DNA of 64,000 nucleotides, from contig NZ_CP132932.1 of assembly GCF_040358985.1 (NCBI RefSeq), positions 248,001 to 312,000 on the forward strand, given 5' to 3'. Numbering within the stretch: position 1 is the stretch's first letter; each line of letters begins with the position of its first letter. Shown here piece after piece: positions 45,028 to 53,810 of the stretch. The notes under the pieces were generated by a model, which was not told the origin of the DNA, searched no databases, and saw only the letters and a program-made list of their open reading frames with translations. The stretch is from Tunturibacter empetritectus (GTDB lineage Bacteria > Acidobacteriota > Terriglobia > Terriglobales > Acidobacteriaceae). Position numbers and translations under genes: made by a program.

Positions 45028-45939
45028 ATGGCAAAAGCCTTGATTCAAACCGATCTCGGATCGCTTCCCCTCACAGCCCGCGGTAAGGTTCGTGACATCT
45101 ACGCCCTCTCCGCCGACCAGCTCCTCTTCGTGGCTAGTGACCGCATCTCTGCTTTCGATCACGTTCTCGGCAGTGGCATTCCCTTCAAGGGGAGGATCCT
45201 CACCCGGCTTTCGCTTTTCTGGTTCGATCTCCTCCAACCGATCGTCCCAAACCACTTGATCACCGCCGATACCGCACAGTTTCCGTCTGAACTACAGCCA
45301 TTCCTCGACCAACTCGAAGGACGCAGCATGCTCGTCAAAAGAGCGAAGATGTTCCCTATCGAGTGTGTCGTCCGCGGCTATATCTCCGGATCCGGCTGGA
45401 AAGACTATCAGCAAACCGGTTCCATCTGCGGCATCAAACTACCTGCCAGTCTTCGAGAGTCGGACCGCCTACCTGAGCCAATCTTTACCCCGGCTGCAAA
45501 GATTCATTCCGGCGGCCACGACGAAAATATCTCCTACGAAATGGTTGAAAAGACGCTAGGCGCTACCTATGCCGATGAACTGCGCTCACTTACACTCAAA
45601 ATCTATAAAAAAGCAACTGAGCATGCAGCCAGCAAAGGGCTGATCCTCGCTGACACCAAATTTGAATTTGGCCTCGTCACCGACAAATCGGGAAACGAGC
45701 AGATCGTTCTTGCCGACGAGGTACTGACGCCCGACTCTTCACGCTACTGGCCAGCAGACTCCTACAACCCTGGTGGGCCGCAACCTTCTTTCGACAAACA
45801 GTACGTCCGCGACTATCTCGAATCGATTCACTGGAACAAGCAGGCTCCCGCACCAGCGCTCCCACGTGAGGTGGTCCTCCGTACCAGCGAGAAGTATCTC
45901 GAAGCCTACCGCTTGCTCACCGGCCGCACAAACCTTTAA
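45028..45939 (+). CDS. purC: Phosphoribosylaminoimidazole-succinocarboxamide synthase
   Basis: 303 residues, the longer type seen in many non-enteric bacteria and yeast. It joins aspartate to CAIR in purine synthesis. Motifs: ARGKVRDIYALSADQLLFVA, SDRISAFDHVLGSGIPFKGR, ECVVRGYISGSGWKDYQ and TPDSSRYWPADSY. It begins a close cluster: cvpA five bases later, then the Fis-like gene and the secretin gene. Confidence 0.97.
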   Translation: MAKALIQTDLGSLPLTARGKVRDIYALSADQLLFVASDRISAFDHVLGSGIPFKGRILTRLSLFWFDLLQPIVPNHLITADTAQFPSELQPFLDQLEGRSMLVKRAKMFPIECVVRGYISGSGWKDYQQTGSICGIKLPASLRESDRLPEPIFTPAAKIHSGGHDENISYEMVEKTLGATYADELRSLTLKIYKKATEHAASKGLILADTKFEFGLVTDKSGNEQIVLADEVLTPDSSRYWPADSYNPGGPQPSFDKQYVRDYLESIHWNKQAPAPALPREVVLRTSEKYLEAYRLLTGRTNL

Positions 45940-45944
45940 GCCGC

Positions 45945-46481
45945 ATGAACCTCTTCGACTGGTTCCTGATAGCAACCCTGGCCTACTCCACCATCGTGGC
46001 TTTTTTCCGAGGCATTATCCGGGAGATCTTCTCCCTGGGCGGCCTGATCGCGGGAATCCTAATCGCAGGCTGGAACTACAATCGCTTGGCACTCTACCTG
46101 CTGCGTGTCATCGCCACACCATCCATCGCAGAGATGGTCTCCTTCCTCTTTCTCGTCATGGGAGTCATGGTGCTAAGTGCGTTGCTCGGCCGAGCCCTCA
46201 ACCGCACCGCCCATGCCATCGGGCTCGGCTTCTTCGACCGTATCCTCGGCGCAGTCTTCGGGTTCGCCCGTGGTTGCCTCTTCGGAGTAGCCATCCTGAT
46301 GGCGATCGCCGCCTTCTACCCTCATTCCACTTGGATTAAAAATTCGCAGCTATCTTCCTATTTCCTTGCGGGGGCGCATGCGGTATCCTTCGTTGTACCT
46401 CACGACCTTCAGCAACGGATTCTGGATGGCGCCGCTCAACTCAAGCACAACGCGCCCTATTGGATCAAACCGCTACGGTAG
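45945..46481 (+). CDS. cvpA: CvpA family membrane protein
   Basis: 178 residues with four hydrophobic helices (YSTIVAFFRGIIREIFSLGG, LIAGILIAGWNYNR, MVSFLFLVMGVMVLSALLGR and a fourth starting at FGFARGCLFGVAI). CvpA is named for colicin V production but is widespread, and its partner or transport role is unsettled. It directly follows purC, which is a conserved pairing in many bacteria. Confidence 0.92.
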   Translation: MNLFDWFLIATLAYSTIVAFFRGIIREIFSLGGLIAGILIAGWNYNRLALYLLRVIATPSIAEMVSFLFLVMGVMVLSALLGRALNRTAHAIGLGFFDRILGAVFGFARGCLFGVAILMAIAAFYPHSTWIKNSQLSSYFLAGAHAVSFVVPHDLQQRILDGAAQLKHNAPYWIKPLR

Positions 46482-46532
46482 AGGCACAATGAGAGTGCGG
46501 TTCCACGAAGGAGCCGCCAGCGAGGAATAACC

Positions 46533-46811
46533 TTGAAGCGCGAAATGGACGGCTTGATCACTCAGATGCACAGCGCCGGCATCCCCTACTCGGAGGCCGT
46601 ACGTCAGTTCAAGAAGCGCTACATCCTCGAAGTATTGGCGCACCACAAGGGAAACCAGTGCAAGGCCGCCGACGAGCTCGGTATGCACCGCAACACCCTT
46701 AGTCGTACCCTCGCTGAGCTCGACATGGACACCGCCCAGATCCGCAACGGCATGCGCCGCCCCCCCAGAAGCGAGCGCCCACACATCCAAAATATTGCCA
46801 GCGCCCGTTAA
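46533..46811 (+). CDS. Fis-type HTH transcription factor
   Basis: 92 residues. The C-terminal Fis/NtrC-type helix-turn-helix is ILEVLAHHKGNQCKAADELG then MHRNTLSRTLAELDM. TTG 46533 has GAGGAA at the right distance; ATG 46545 is more distant. It lacks the Fis N-terminal arm length but is the size of small Fis homologues. A Pro/Arg-rich tail follows. It could be nucleoid-associated or regulate the adjacent genes. It is between cvpA and the secretin, with 51 and 27 bp gaps. Confidence 0.88.
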   Translation: MKREMDGLITQMHSAGIPYSEAVRQFKKRYILEVLAHHKGNQCKAADELGMHRNTLSRTLAELDMDTAQIRNGMRRPPRSERPHIQNIASAR

Positions 46812-46838
46812 CGTCCCCGTCCGTCTAATCAGCAGTCG

Positions 46839-48749
46839 ATGAGACCCACCTTCCAAGCCCGTGCGGCCGCAGTTGCAAAATATACCGCCGCGCTCACGAT
46901 TATCGGCATCGCCTCTCTTCCCACCCTGGCCCAGTCCAATCCGGGCCCAAACGCCAGCGCGTCTGACTCTGTCTCCAAACGAAACGTTCGCGCCGCTGAA
47001 GACGCCTACCTCTCTGGTGCGCGACTACTGGATCATAACGATCTAACCGGCGCTGAACTGAAATTCCGCGAAGCAACCACTCTCAACTCCTCCAACCATG
47101 ACTACGCCCTGGCGCTAAGCATCACCCACCAACGCCACGTCTCCGATCTGATACAGCAGGCGGGTAAAGCGCGTCTCCTCGGCCAGCATGAAAAGGCCGA
47201 AACACTCCTCGCCGAAGCCCGCCTCCTGGACCCCGAGAATAAGATCGTAGGCTCCCAGGTCGACAACGGCGAACTCCCGAAGGCATTCCATCCGGAGATA
47301 GAACCTTGGATTCGTGAAGGCCCTGCCATTGCGGGGCCCGTCACCCTCGAGCCTGATCCCGGGAAGAAGAACTTCCATCTACACGCCGATGTTCAGAGCG
47401 TTATTCGCCAGGTCGTGTCAGGTTATGGCGTCCGTCCAGTATTTGATGAATCGGTCCAAAGAGAAGATCTGCGCTTCGATCTCGACGACTCGTCTTATCA
47501 ACAGGCTGTCCCAGTCCTCCTGAACATCACCCATCTATTCGCTGTCCCTCTGGATGCCAAAAGCGTCTTCATAGCCAAAGACACCCAGGAGAACCGCCAG
47601 CGCCTCGAACGTCAGTTGCAGGAGACAATCTACATCCCCGGCATGACCAATGAAGAGATGGACAACCTCGGCACCCTTGTAAAAAATATCTTCGATATCA
47701 AAGAGATTACCGTTGGGAAGGCCTCTGGAACCCTCGTCCTCCGTGCCCCTCAGGAGACCCTGACCTACATCAACCTCACCCTCGCCGATCTCATCGACGG
47801 TGGCAGTGAGGTCATGATCGACCTTCAACTCTACTCGGTCAACAAGACCAATCAACGCAACATCGGCGCACAGCTTCCGCAACAGGTCGGCATCTACAGC
47901 GTAGCTTCAGCGGCGCAAAGTATCGTCAGCTCCAATCAAAGCCTCGTCAACCAGGCCATCGCCCAGGGGCTGATTCCAGCCGGGTCGAGCAACATCGTCA
48001 TAGCTCTTGCACTCATCGCGTCAGGCCTCGTCCAGAGCACTTTGCTCTCCAACACCGTCGGCTTCTTTGGCGGAGGCCTCACCCAGACAGGCGTCACTAC
48101 TAATCAGTTTGCAGCCTTCAGCCTCTCCCTCAGTGCAAGCGACACCCGCGCCCTCAATGATATTCAGATTCGAGTTGGCGACCGGCAGTCCGCCACTTTC
48201 AGGGTCGGAGAACGCTACCCCATTACTACCGCAACCTACTCCTCTGGAATCAGCAATTCCTCGGTGCCCTCGAACGCCACCATCAACGGAGTCCCCGTCT
48301 CCAGCCTCCTCAACTCCGCAGCCGGTACAGCAGCGACAATTCCCCAGATTCAATACGAGGATCTCGGCTTGACCCTGAAGGCAACACCAACCGTGCAGAA
48401 GTCCGGCGCAATCAAAATGCACATCGACCTGAAGATCGAGGCACTCAACGGCGGCACGATCAACAACATCCCAATCCTCAATAGCCAGCAATTCGCCTCG
48501 GACGTAACTCTCGACGACGGAGACACTGCGCTCATGGTCAGCAGCCTCAGCAGAAGCGAATCTGCGAGTATCAACGGATATCCCATATTGAGTGAGCTAC
48601 CCGGCTTTCAAACCCTTACCGCGGACCGCCTGACAGACACCAGCTCCGGCGAACTCCTCCTTCTCCTCACGCCCCACATCACCCGTCGCCGATCCAACCT
48701 CACCGTAGGCCCTAGAATCGCAATCAATTTACCTGAGCCACCAGGTTAG
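46839..48749 (+). CDS. Secretin family outer-membrane protein (GspD/PilQ type)
   Basis: 636 residues with a signal-like N-terminus ending near LAQS. A TPR-like region comes first (EDAYLSGARLLDHNDLTGAE, LLAEARLLDPENK), then N1-like domains (FHLHADVQSVIRQVVSGYGV, VGKASGTLVLRAPQETL). The secretin beta region starts MIDLQLYSVNKTNQRNIGAQ and includes PQIQYEDLGLTLKATPTV and the C-terminal SSGELLLLLTPHITRR. It forms an outer-membrane gate. No other type II/IV secretion gene is nearby, so it is an orphan that works with components elsewhere. It overlaps the convergent kinase by 26 bp. Confidence 0.9.
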   Translation: MRPTFQARAAAVAKYTAALTIIGIASLPTLAQSNPGPNASASDSVSKRNVRAAEDAYLSGARLLDHNDLTGAELKFREATTLNSSNHDYALALSITHQRHVSDLIQQAGKARLLGQHEKAETLLAEARLLDPENKIVGSQVDNGELPKAFHPEIEPWIREGPAIAGPVTLEPDPGKKNFHLHADVQSVIRQVVSGYGVRPVFDESVQREDLRFDLDDSSYQQAVPVLLNITHLFAVPLDAKSVFIAKDTQENRQRLERQLQETIYIPGMTNEEMDNLGTLVKNIFDIKEITVGKASGTLVLRAPQETLTYINLTLADLIDGGSEVMIDLQLYSVNKTNQRNIGAQLPQQVGIYSVASAAQSIVSSNQSLVNQAIAQGLIPAGSSNIVIALALIASGLVQSTLLSNTVGFFGGGLTQTGVTTNQFAAFSLSLSASDTRALNDIQIRVGDRQSATFRVGERYPITTATYSSGISNSSVPSNATINGVPVSSLLNSAAGTAATIPQIQYEDLGLTLKATPTVQKSGAIKMHIDLKIEALNGGTINNIPILNSQQFASDVTLDDGDTALMVSSLSRSESASINGYPILSELPGFQTLTADRLTDTSSGELLLLLTPHITRRRSNLTVGPRIAINLPEPPG

Positions 48750-50178
48750 GACTCCCCTCCACCGGCAACCAAACCGAAAACACAGTGCCATGTCTCTCGC
48801 CGCGTCGTGTCCTTGCCCGGATTCGCCCGCCGTGCTTCTCAACAATCCCCTTGCTCACCCAAAGCCCAAGCCCTGTTCCGGTAAGTTCCTTCGTCGTCTG
48901 GAACGCCTCAAAAAGATGCTCCTGCATCTCTGGCCTGATTCCCTCACCTATATCTGCAACCGTCAAACGCACCCCGTGAGCGCCGCTTAGACTACCCCGT
49001 TGCGGATGCAGCCTTATCGTCAGCCGTCCCCCTCTGCTCATCGCGTCGAGTGCGTTTCTCACCAGGTTATTGATCACTTGGCGAATCTCTCCTTCGAGCA
49101 CCCTCACCCTCGGAGTTGCCAGCAGCTTCAAATCAATCTCAATGTTCCTGACCAGAGTCCGCCCGGTATACAAAGCCATCACCGTACGCAACAGCTCCGC
49201 CATATCCACCTCGATCGGCTTGCTATGCTGTCGGTTGAACCGCAAGGTTTGCAATGTAATTTCAGTGACGCGAGCCAACTCTCCTTGAGCCAGAGCCGCA
49301 TAGTGCTGCGTGTCTTCCATCGATTCCGACTGTCGAATCAGATAGAGCAGGTTCGTAATCGACTCGAGCGGATTATTGATCTCATGGGCAATCGAAGAAG
49401 CCAATTGCCCTACCGCCGCCAGCTTCTCTGACTTCCTCAGCGCCTCGTCCTGCAGCCGGGCCTGCGTAACATCAGTATTCACAGCGACGCCGCCGAGTAT
49501 ATTTCCATTCAGAAAAATCGGCGCGGCAACACTCCGAATCCAGCGATCGGACGTCTTTACCGTCTCGGTGGACCACTGCCCAGCCAGCGCCGTATCCAGT
49601 GTCTTCAACTCCGGCGGAAAGGTTCCGCCGCTCATCATCTTCGCAACGTGGTTGGAGCGGAGCTTTGCATTAGAAGTCGAGATATAAACCCCATGCGGCA
49701 TGCTTTCGATAACAGCATCCAGCTCAGCCGTCTTCTGTTCTGCCAGTTCATAGGCCCGTCGAATCTTCTCTTGTTGTTGTCGCACTTCAGTGATCTCTCG
49801 AAACGTCACCACGACTCCGATCACAGATCCCTCAACGATAACCGGCTGCGCGGAGAGCTCTGCAACGAAACTAGTCCCGTCCTTCCGAAACATTGTGTCC
49901 GTCAGCTGCCTGAGAACTTTACTCTTCCGCACCACATCGTAAATCGGGCACTCGGAGCCAGGAAAATGACGCCCGTCCGGATAGTGATGGTGCACCAGTT
50001 CATGCATGTTGTTGCCCAGAATCTCCTCGCTCGCAAAACCAAAGCAATTCACCGCCATACGATTCACGAACGTACAATTCCCTTCAAGGTCGAGACCCCA
50101 TATGCCCTCTCCGGCAGAGTCAAGCAGCGCCTGCCAATGCTGCATCTGCCCTACATTCTGTAGTAATGGTTGCGTCAT
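48724..50178 (-). CDS. PAS-PAS sensor histidine kinase, soluble
   Basis: 484 residues and no transmembrane helix. PAS 1 (about 10-130) starts WQALLDSAGEGIWGLDLEGN; PAS 2 (about 150-255) contains SMPHGVYISTSNAKLRSNHV. HisKA has the acceptor His in LASSIAHEINNPLESITNLL. The ATPase has EIRQVINNLVRNALDAMSRG, DIGEGI and TGTGLGLWVSKGIVEKHGG. The catalytic half closely follows that of the kinase at 8301-10139, so the two are probably paralogues. No response regulator is adjacent. Convergent with and overlapping the secretin gene. Confidence 0.92.
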   Translation of the reverse strand: MTQPLLQNVGQMQHWQALLDSAGEGIWGLDLEGNCTFVNRMAVNCFGFASEEILGNNMHELVHHHYPDGRHFPGSECPIYDVVRKSKVLRQLTDTMFRKDGTSFVAELSAQPVIVEGSVIGVVVTFREITEVRQQQEKIRRAYELAEQKTAELDAVIESMPHGVYISTSNAKLRSNHVAKMMSGGTFPPELKTLDTALAGQWSTETVKTSDRWIRSVAAPIFLNGNILGGVAVNTDVTQARLQDEALRKSEKLAAVGQLASSIAHEINNPLESITNLLYLIRQSESMEDTQHYAALAQGELARVTEITLQTLRFNRQHSKPIEVDMAELLRTVMALYTGRTLVRNIEIDLKLLATPRVRVLEGEIRQVINNLVRNALDAMSRGGRLTIRLHPQRGSLSGAHGVRLTVADIGEGIRPEMQEHLFEAFQTTKELTGTGLGLWVSKGIVEKHGGRIRARTRRGERHGTVFSVWLPVEGSPNLVAQVN

Positions 50179-50340
50179 CTACCTCATTTCGATCTGGCAC
50201 TTTCGCTAAGTCTGCGCCAATCAACAAATGAGATGCACATTTTTGCCTCCCATGTCGCTCAGAAACGCAATCGGATTTACGACGACACCTCACAGCGCGT
50301 TGACCATACGGAACATGGCCGTTATACTTGAATCTGTAGA

Positions 50341-50415
50341 GCGGGAGTAGCTCAGTGGTAGAGTGCTTCCTTGCCAAGGAAGATGTCGCCGGTTCGACCC
50401 CGGTCTCCCGCTCCA
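50341..50415 (+). tRNA. tRNA-Gly (GCC)
   Basis: Acceptor arms GCGGGAG and CTCCCGC pair perfectly, with U73 and an encoded CCA at 50413-50415. D arm GCTCAGTGGTAGAG, anticodon stem-loop CTTCCTTGCCAAGGAAG with anticodon GCC, and T arm GGTTCGACCCCG-type. It is 67 bp upstream of tRNA-Cys in the same direction. Confidence 0.95.
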
Positions 50416-50482
50416 AATAGCATCCTGCCTGCGGTACACTTCTCCTACAATCCAGCAGGGCAGAATCACATAGCCCACCAGA

Positions 50483-50557
50483 GGCGCGGTACCCAAGTGG
50501 TAAGGGAGAGGTCTGCAAAACCTTTATGCGTCGGTTCGATCCCGACCCGCGCCTCCA
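50483..50557 (+). tRNA. tRNA-Cys (GCA)
   Basis: Acceptor arms GGCGCGG and CCGCGCC, U73, encoded CCA at 50555-50557. Anticodon loop CTGCAAA (GCA) on a GAGGT/ACCTT stem with one G-U pair; T arm TCGGTTCGATCCCGA. Likely co-transcribed with tRNA-Gly. Confidence 0.95.
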
Positions 50558-50786
50558 AAATATCAATATCTTTTGACCTCGTGGATACGTAGATACATCG
50601 ATCAAAGATGCGATCGATGTACACAAAGGGCGGCTCACGAAGGAAACCGAAGCTCGAGTACACGTTGCGTGGGCCTCTCGCGAAAGTATCCTCCTCGATC
50701 TGACTGAGCACTACGCTCCAGCGAAGTAACACTCGCAGCGCTGTTGCTACGGCTTCCAAAGAGGATTGCAACCAGCTTGAGGCGTA

Positions 50787-51467
50787 CTAGCTGCTTGGGG
50801 AAACGGCACGGAGACTAAAGCTTGCGATGGCGGCAGGGCTGGAGTCCGGACGCACCTGGAGGGTGCCGAGAACCTCGATCGCCGCGGGAGTCTGGTCGCG
50901 AAGCCGAAAGACAAGGACTCCGGGCTGGACCTCTTTGGCAGATAGTAGATTGAAGCCGCCGGTCTGATTCCGAAGCTCGATCTGGGCAGCGGCTGCAGGG
51001 GCGAGAGCGACGTTTGGCAGAGCGTTGCCAAGCGCGGGGTAGCTTGCCTGGTTGAACGCGGCGAGCCAAGCGTAGAGAAGGCGTCCGGCGGGAGTATCTG
51101 GGATGAGGCCTACCTGGTCCCCAAAACGCGGTAGGCGAACGAGGATGGTGGGGTGAACGGGGCTGACATGGTCTCCCCGGCGTGCTGGCACAGGAGCGTC
51201 GGCGGGATCACCGAGAACAATGGTGTCGATCTGGTTTGGATCGTCTTTCTCGTCTGAAAACGCTTCTGATGAGGCGTTTGCGGATCGGGCAGCGCCGGAG
51301 ATAAGAGGTAGACGTTTATTGTGACCCAAAGCATAGAGAACTAACCAGAGCGCGGCACCGGCGGCGACGGTAGCAAGCAGGATAACCGCAGGACTGAGCG
51401 GCTGGCGACCGGTGATATAGAAGCGCGGAGCGGTGAGGGTGGGAGCGCCGGGAAGGGATTGCTGCAT
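50787..51467 (-). CDS. Membrane-anchored protein of unknown function
   Basis: 226 residues from MQQSLPGAPTLTAP; TAAGGAG lies at the right distance before it, so longer upstream frames are not needed. One transmembrane helix (about 28-45, SPAVILLATVAAGAALWLVL). It is followed by an acidic Ser-rich linker and a C-terminal domain with DHVSPVHPTILVRLPRFGDQ and PGVLVFRLRDQTPAAIEVLG. A CCCCCC-A-GGGGGG palindrome (51490-51502) lies just upstream and may fold near the leader. No named family. Confidence 0.75.
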   Translation of the reverse strand: MQQSLPGAPTLTAPRFYITGRQPLSPAVILLATVAAGAALWLVLYALGHNKRLPLISGAARSANASSEAFSDEKDDPNQIDTIVLGDPADAPVPARRGDHVSPVHPTILVRLPRFGDQVGLIPDTPAGRLLYAWLAAFNQASYPALGNALPNVALAPAAAAQIELRNQTGGFNLLSAKEVQPGVLVFRLRDQTPAAIEVLGTLQVRPDSSPAAIASFSLRAVSPSS

Positions 51468-51729
51468 TAGGTGAGTACTCCTTAGGTGTCCCCCCAGGGG
51501 GGATATGGTCAGAGGAGGTCCGGCGGCGTTGGTTCGCCACTGATAGTGTAGACGGCTCGCCAACAGTGGTGTGAGCTGATGGGGTGATATCGATTCGTCT
51601 TGCGTGATTAGTCCCATAAGCGCAAACAATGACATCGACACGAAAGTGTTATGTCCAGGTGACTGCACTCTGGATACCGTGAAGGTCATCAGCAATTCAA
51701 TTCATCGCGAGTTCAGGAAGGCAATCGAA

Positions 51730-52065
51730 ATGGTAGAAGCAAACGTGCATCGGACGCTGATAGGCAAGTCTCTTATCCTCAAAGGTGAGGTAACAGGGAT
51801 GGAGGCTATGCATATCGAAGGTAAAGTTGAGGGTTCCATTGCGCTTCCCGGACAGACGATCACAGTGGGACGAGCCGGTCAGACCGAGGCTCTGCTCATA
51901 GCGAATGAAATAGTTGTGCTTGGACAAGTCCGCGGGAACTGTCAGGCAAGCGATCACCTCGACATTCGAAGTGAGGGATCGATGAGCGGGGATGCGATCG
52001 TCTCGAGAATATCTATCGCAGATGGAGCGTTCGTCAAAGGCAACATAGACGTTCGCCGCTCCTGA
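51730..52065 (+). CDS. Bactofilin family cytoskeletal protein
   Basis: 111 residues from ATG 51730 (AGGAAGG eight bases upstream); GTG 51604 would add 42 residues of unconvincing sequence. The body is the bactofilin beta-helix: KSLILKGEVTGMEAMHIEGK, EGSIALPGQTITVGRAGQ, LLIANEIVVLGQVRGNCQAS, LDIRSEGSMSGDAIVSRISI. Each turn carries G-x-V/I-x-G style repeats. Bactofilins polymerise without nucleotide and help place cell-wall or polarity proteins. Confidence 0.92.
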   Translation: MVEANVHRTLIGKSLILKGEVTGMEAMHIEGKVEGSIALPGQTITVGRAGQTEALLIANEIVVLGQVRGNCQASDHLDIRSEGSMSGDAIVSRISIADGAFVKGNIDVRRS

Positions 52066-52108
52066 ATTTGGCGATGAAACTTTAGACTTTTCCTGTCTAA
52101 CGCCAACC

Positions 52109-52489
52109 CTAAGCCTCAGCGATGACAGCGATTGAGATCTTGAGGCCCGGAATGCGTGCCGGCAGCTTGGCGCCCTGACGTGCAGGCGGATTCTCGGGAA
52201 ACCATCGCATCCATTCCTCGTTCATGCCGGCGAAATCATCCTCGTCCGCCAGAATAACCGTGGCACTTGCGATCTTTTCCATTGAAGTTCCAGCTTCTTC
52301 TAGAATAGCGGCAATATTGGTCAGGCATTGCCGTGTCTGTTCTTGAATGGTTGTCCCTTTGATTTCACCCGTCTCCGGCTCTACTGGTGCTGTGCCCGAA
52401 ACAAACACGAGACCTGCTGCCCTAACAGCTTGGCTATAAGTCGGTGACGGCTTCGCGGCCTTGGAGGTAAAGATGGTTTGACGCGTCAT
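52109..52489 (-). CDS. ridA: RidA/YjgF family enamine/imine deaminase
   Basis: 126 residues from MTRQTIFTSKAAKPSPTYSQ; GGAG upstream supports this over a longer start. Core motifs VFVSGTAPVEPETGEIKG, TRQCLTNIAAILEEAG and the C-terminal PARQGAKLPARIPGLKISIA, giving the conserved Arg of the family. RidA destroys reactive 2-aminoacrylate-type intermediates; members vary in substrate. Confidence 0.9.
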   Translation of the reverse strand: MTRQTIFTSKAAKPSPTYSQAVRAAGLVFVSGTAPVEPETGEIKGTTIQEQTRQCLTNIAAILEEAGTSMEKIASATVILADEDDFAGMNEEWMRWFPENPPARQGAKLPARIPGLKISIAVIAEA

Positions 52490-52623
52490 GATGAACTCCT
52501 TTGGAGTTTCACTAAAGTTTGCGAATTGGGCCGTGTTTGCTACAGATTCGATTGCACATCGATACAAGTTACCTTGTCTAACCTGGTGGCGGGATAGTTA
52601 CTTCGAAACTCTGACGGAGCGTT

Positions 52624-53508
52624 ATGGAAGTGCACCTCATCGATGGGACCTACGAGCTCTTCCGGCATTTTTATGCCCTGCCGTCCGCTAGAGACAGCGA
52701 AGGTCGCGAGGTCGCTGCGGTGCGCGGCGTTCTCGGTTCACTTTTGGGCATGATGCAGGCCGGTAAGACGTACATTGGGGTGGCGACAGATCATGTGATT
52801 GAATCCTTCCGGAACCGAATGTGGCCCGGATATAAGACCGGGCAGGGCGTGGACCCTGAGCTGTTAGCCCAGTTCCCTTTGCTGGAAGAAACGCTCGAGG
52901 CACTCGGAGTGGTGGTGTGGGCGATGGAAGAGTATGAGGCAGACGACGCGCTGGCGTCGGCAGCTTTTCTCGCAGGAAAGGACCCTAGAGTCAAGCGTGT
53001 GGTCATTAGTACCCCCGATAAAGATCTGGCACAGTGCGTTCAAGGTACGCGAGTTGTGCAACTCGACCGTCGAAGACGTTTAGAGCGGGATGAAGAGGGA
53101 GTCGTTCAGAAGTTCGGAGTCAAACCACGCTCCATTCCGGACTACCTCGCCTTAGTTGGCGACACAGCAGACGGCTATCCTGGCCTACCAGGATGGGGTG
53201 CGAAGTCTGCTTCTGCTGTCCTATCCCGTTTTGGCAGATTGGAAGCAATTCCACCCGACGCAAAGGATTGGCAGGTAAACGTCTCCAATCGGAAGAGCCT
53301 GTCCGAAGTTTTCAACAGCAAGCGGGATCTTGCCTTTCTCTTCCGAGACCTTGCTATGCTTCGTCCTAATCTTCCCCTCTTCGCAACTGTCGACGATCTG
53401 CTTTGGACGGGGCCTACGCCTGACTTTCCTCCAATGGCAGATCGCCTGGACAAGGCTAAGTTCTCTGCGAAGCGCGTTCCGCGTTCCCGGGAAGACGGCA
53501 AGATTTAG
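52624..53508 (+). CDS. Stand-alone 5'-3' exonuclease (FEN/polymerase I N-domain type)
   Basis: 294 residues. Metal-binding acidic sites: VHLIDGTYELFRHFYALPSA, EEYEADDALASAAF, VISTPDKDLAQCV and the helix-hairpin-helix LVGDTADGYPGLPGWGAKSA with the variant G-D-T-A-D. It has no polymerase domain, like T5 FEN or E. coli ExoIX. It may process Okazaki fragments or flaps. The C-terminus is Arg/Lys-rich. Confidence 0.88.
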   Translation: MEVHLIDGTYELFRHFYALPSARDSEGREVAAVRGVLGSLLGMMQAGKTYIGVATDHVIESFRNRMWPGYKTGQGVDPELLAQFPLLEETLEALGVVVWAMEEYEADDALASAAFLAGKDPRVKRVVISTPDKDLAQCVQGTRVVQLDRRRRLERDEEGVVQKFGVKPRSIPDYLALVGDTADGYPGLPGWGAKSASAVLSRFGRLEAIPPDAKDWQVNVSNRKSLSEVFNSKRDLAFLFRDLAMLRPNLPLFATVDDLLWTGPTPDFPPMADRLDKAKFSAKRVPRSREDGKI

Positions 53509-53810
53509 TTCCGCGCCTAACCAGGCTTGAAACGGCATATCTTCCGCCCGAAAGCTTGGAATAGCCCGTGCTATCGCGTGGAAGTAGAAACCGCGCCTCC
53601 GACTTTACTAAAAAGCCACATCTCCTGAGTGTGCATTACTTACGGACACGCACGACCACTATTGTAAACAAACCCAGACTCTTCAGCCGCGATGGCAAAT
53701 TGACAAATCGGCTTGTGACTCGTGGCCACGCGAACACAGTGCGAAATCTACTCCACATGCTGAGCACTTGCAGAAGAGCACTCTCCTGTCGAAGGAATGT
53801 TCAATCAACT
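53509..53810. other. Intergenic ~300 bp downstream of the exonuclease gene
   Basis: Between convergent genes. No gene, repeat or clear terminator seen. A plus-strand frame that runs on through the anti-sigma gene is an antisense shadow. Confidence 0.5.
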
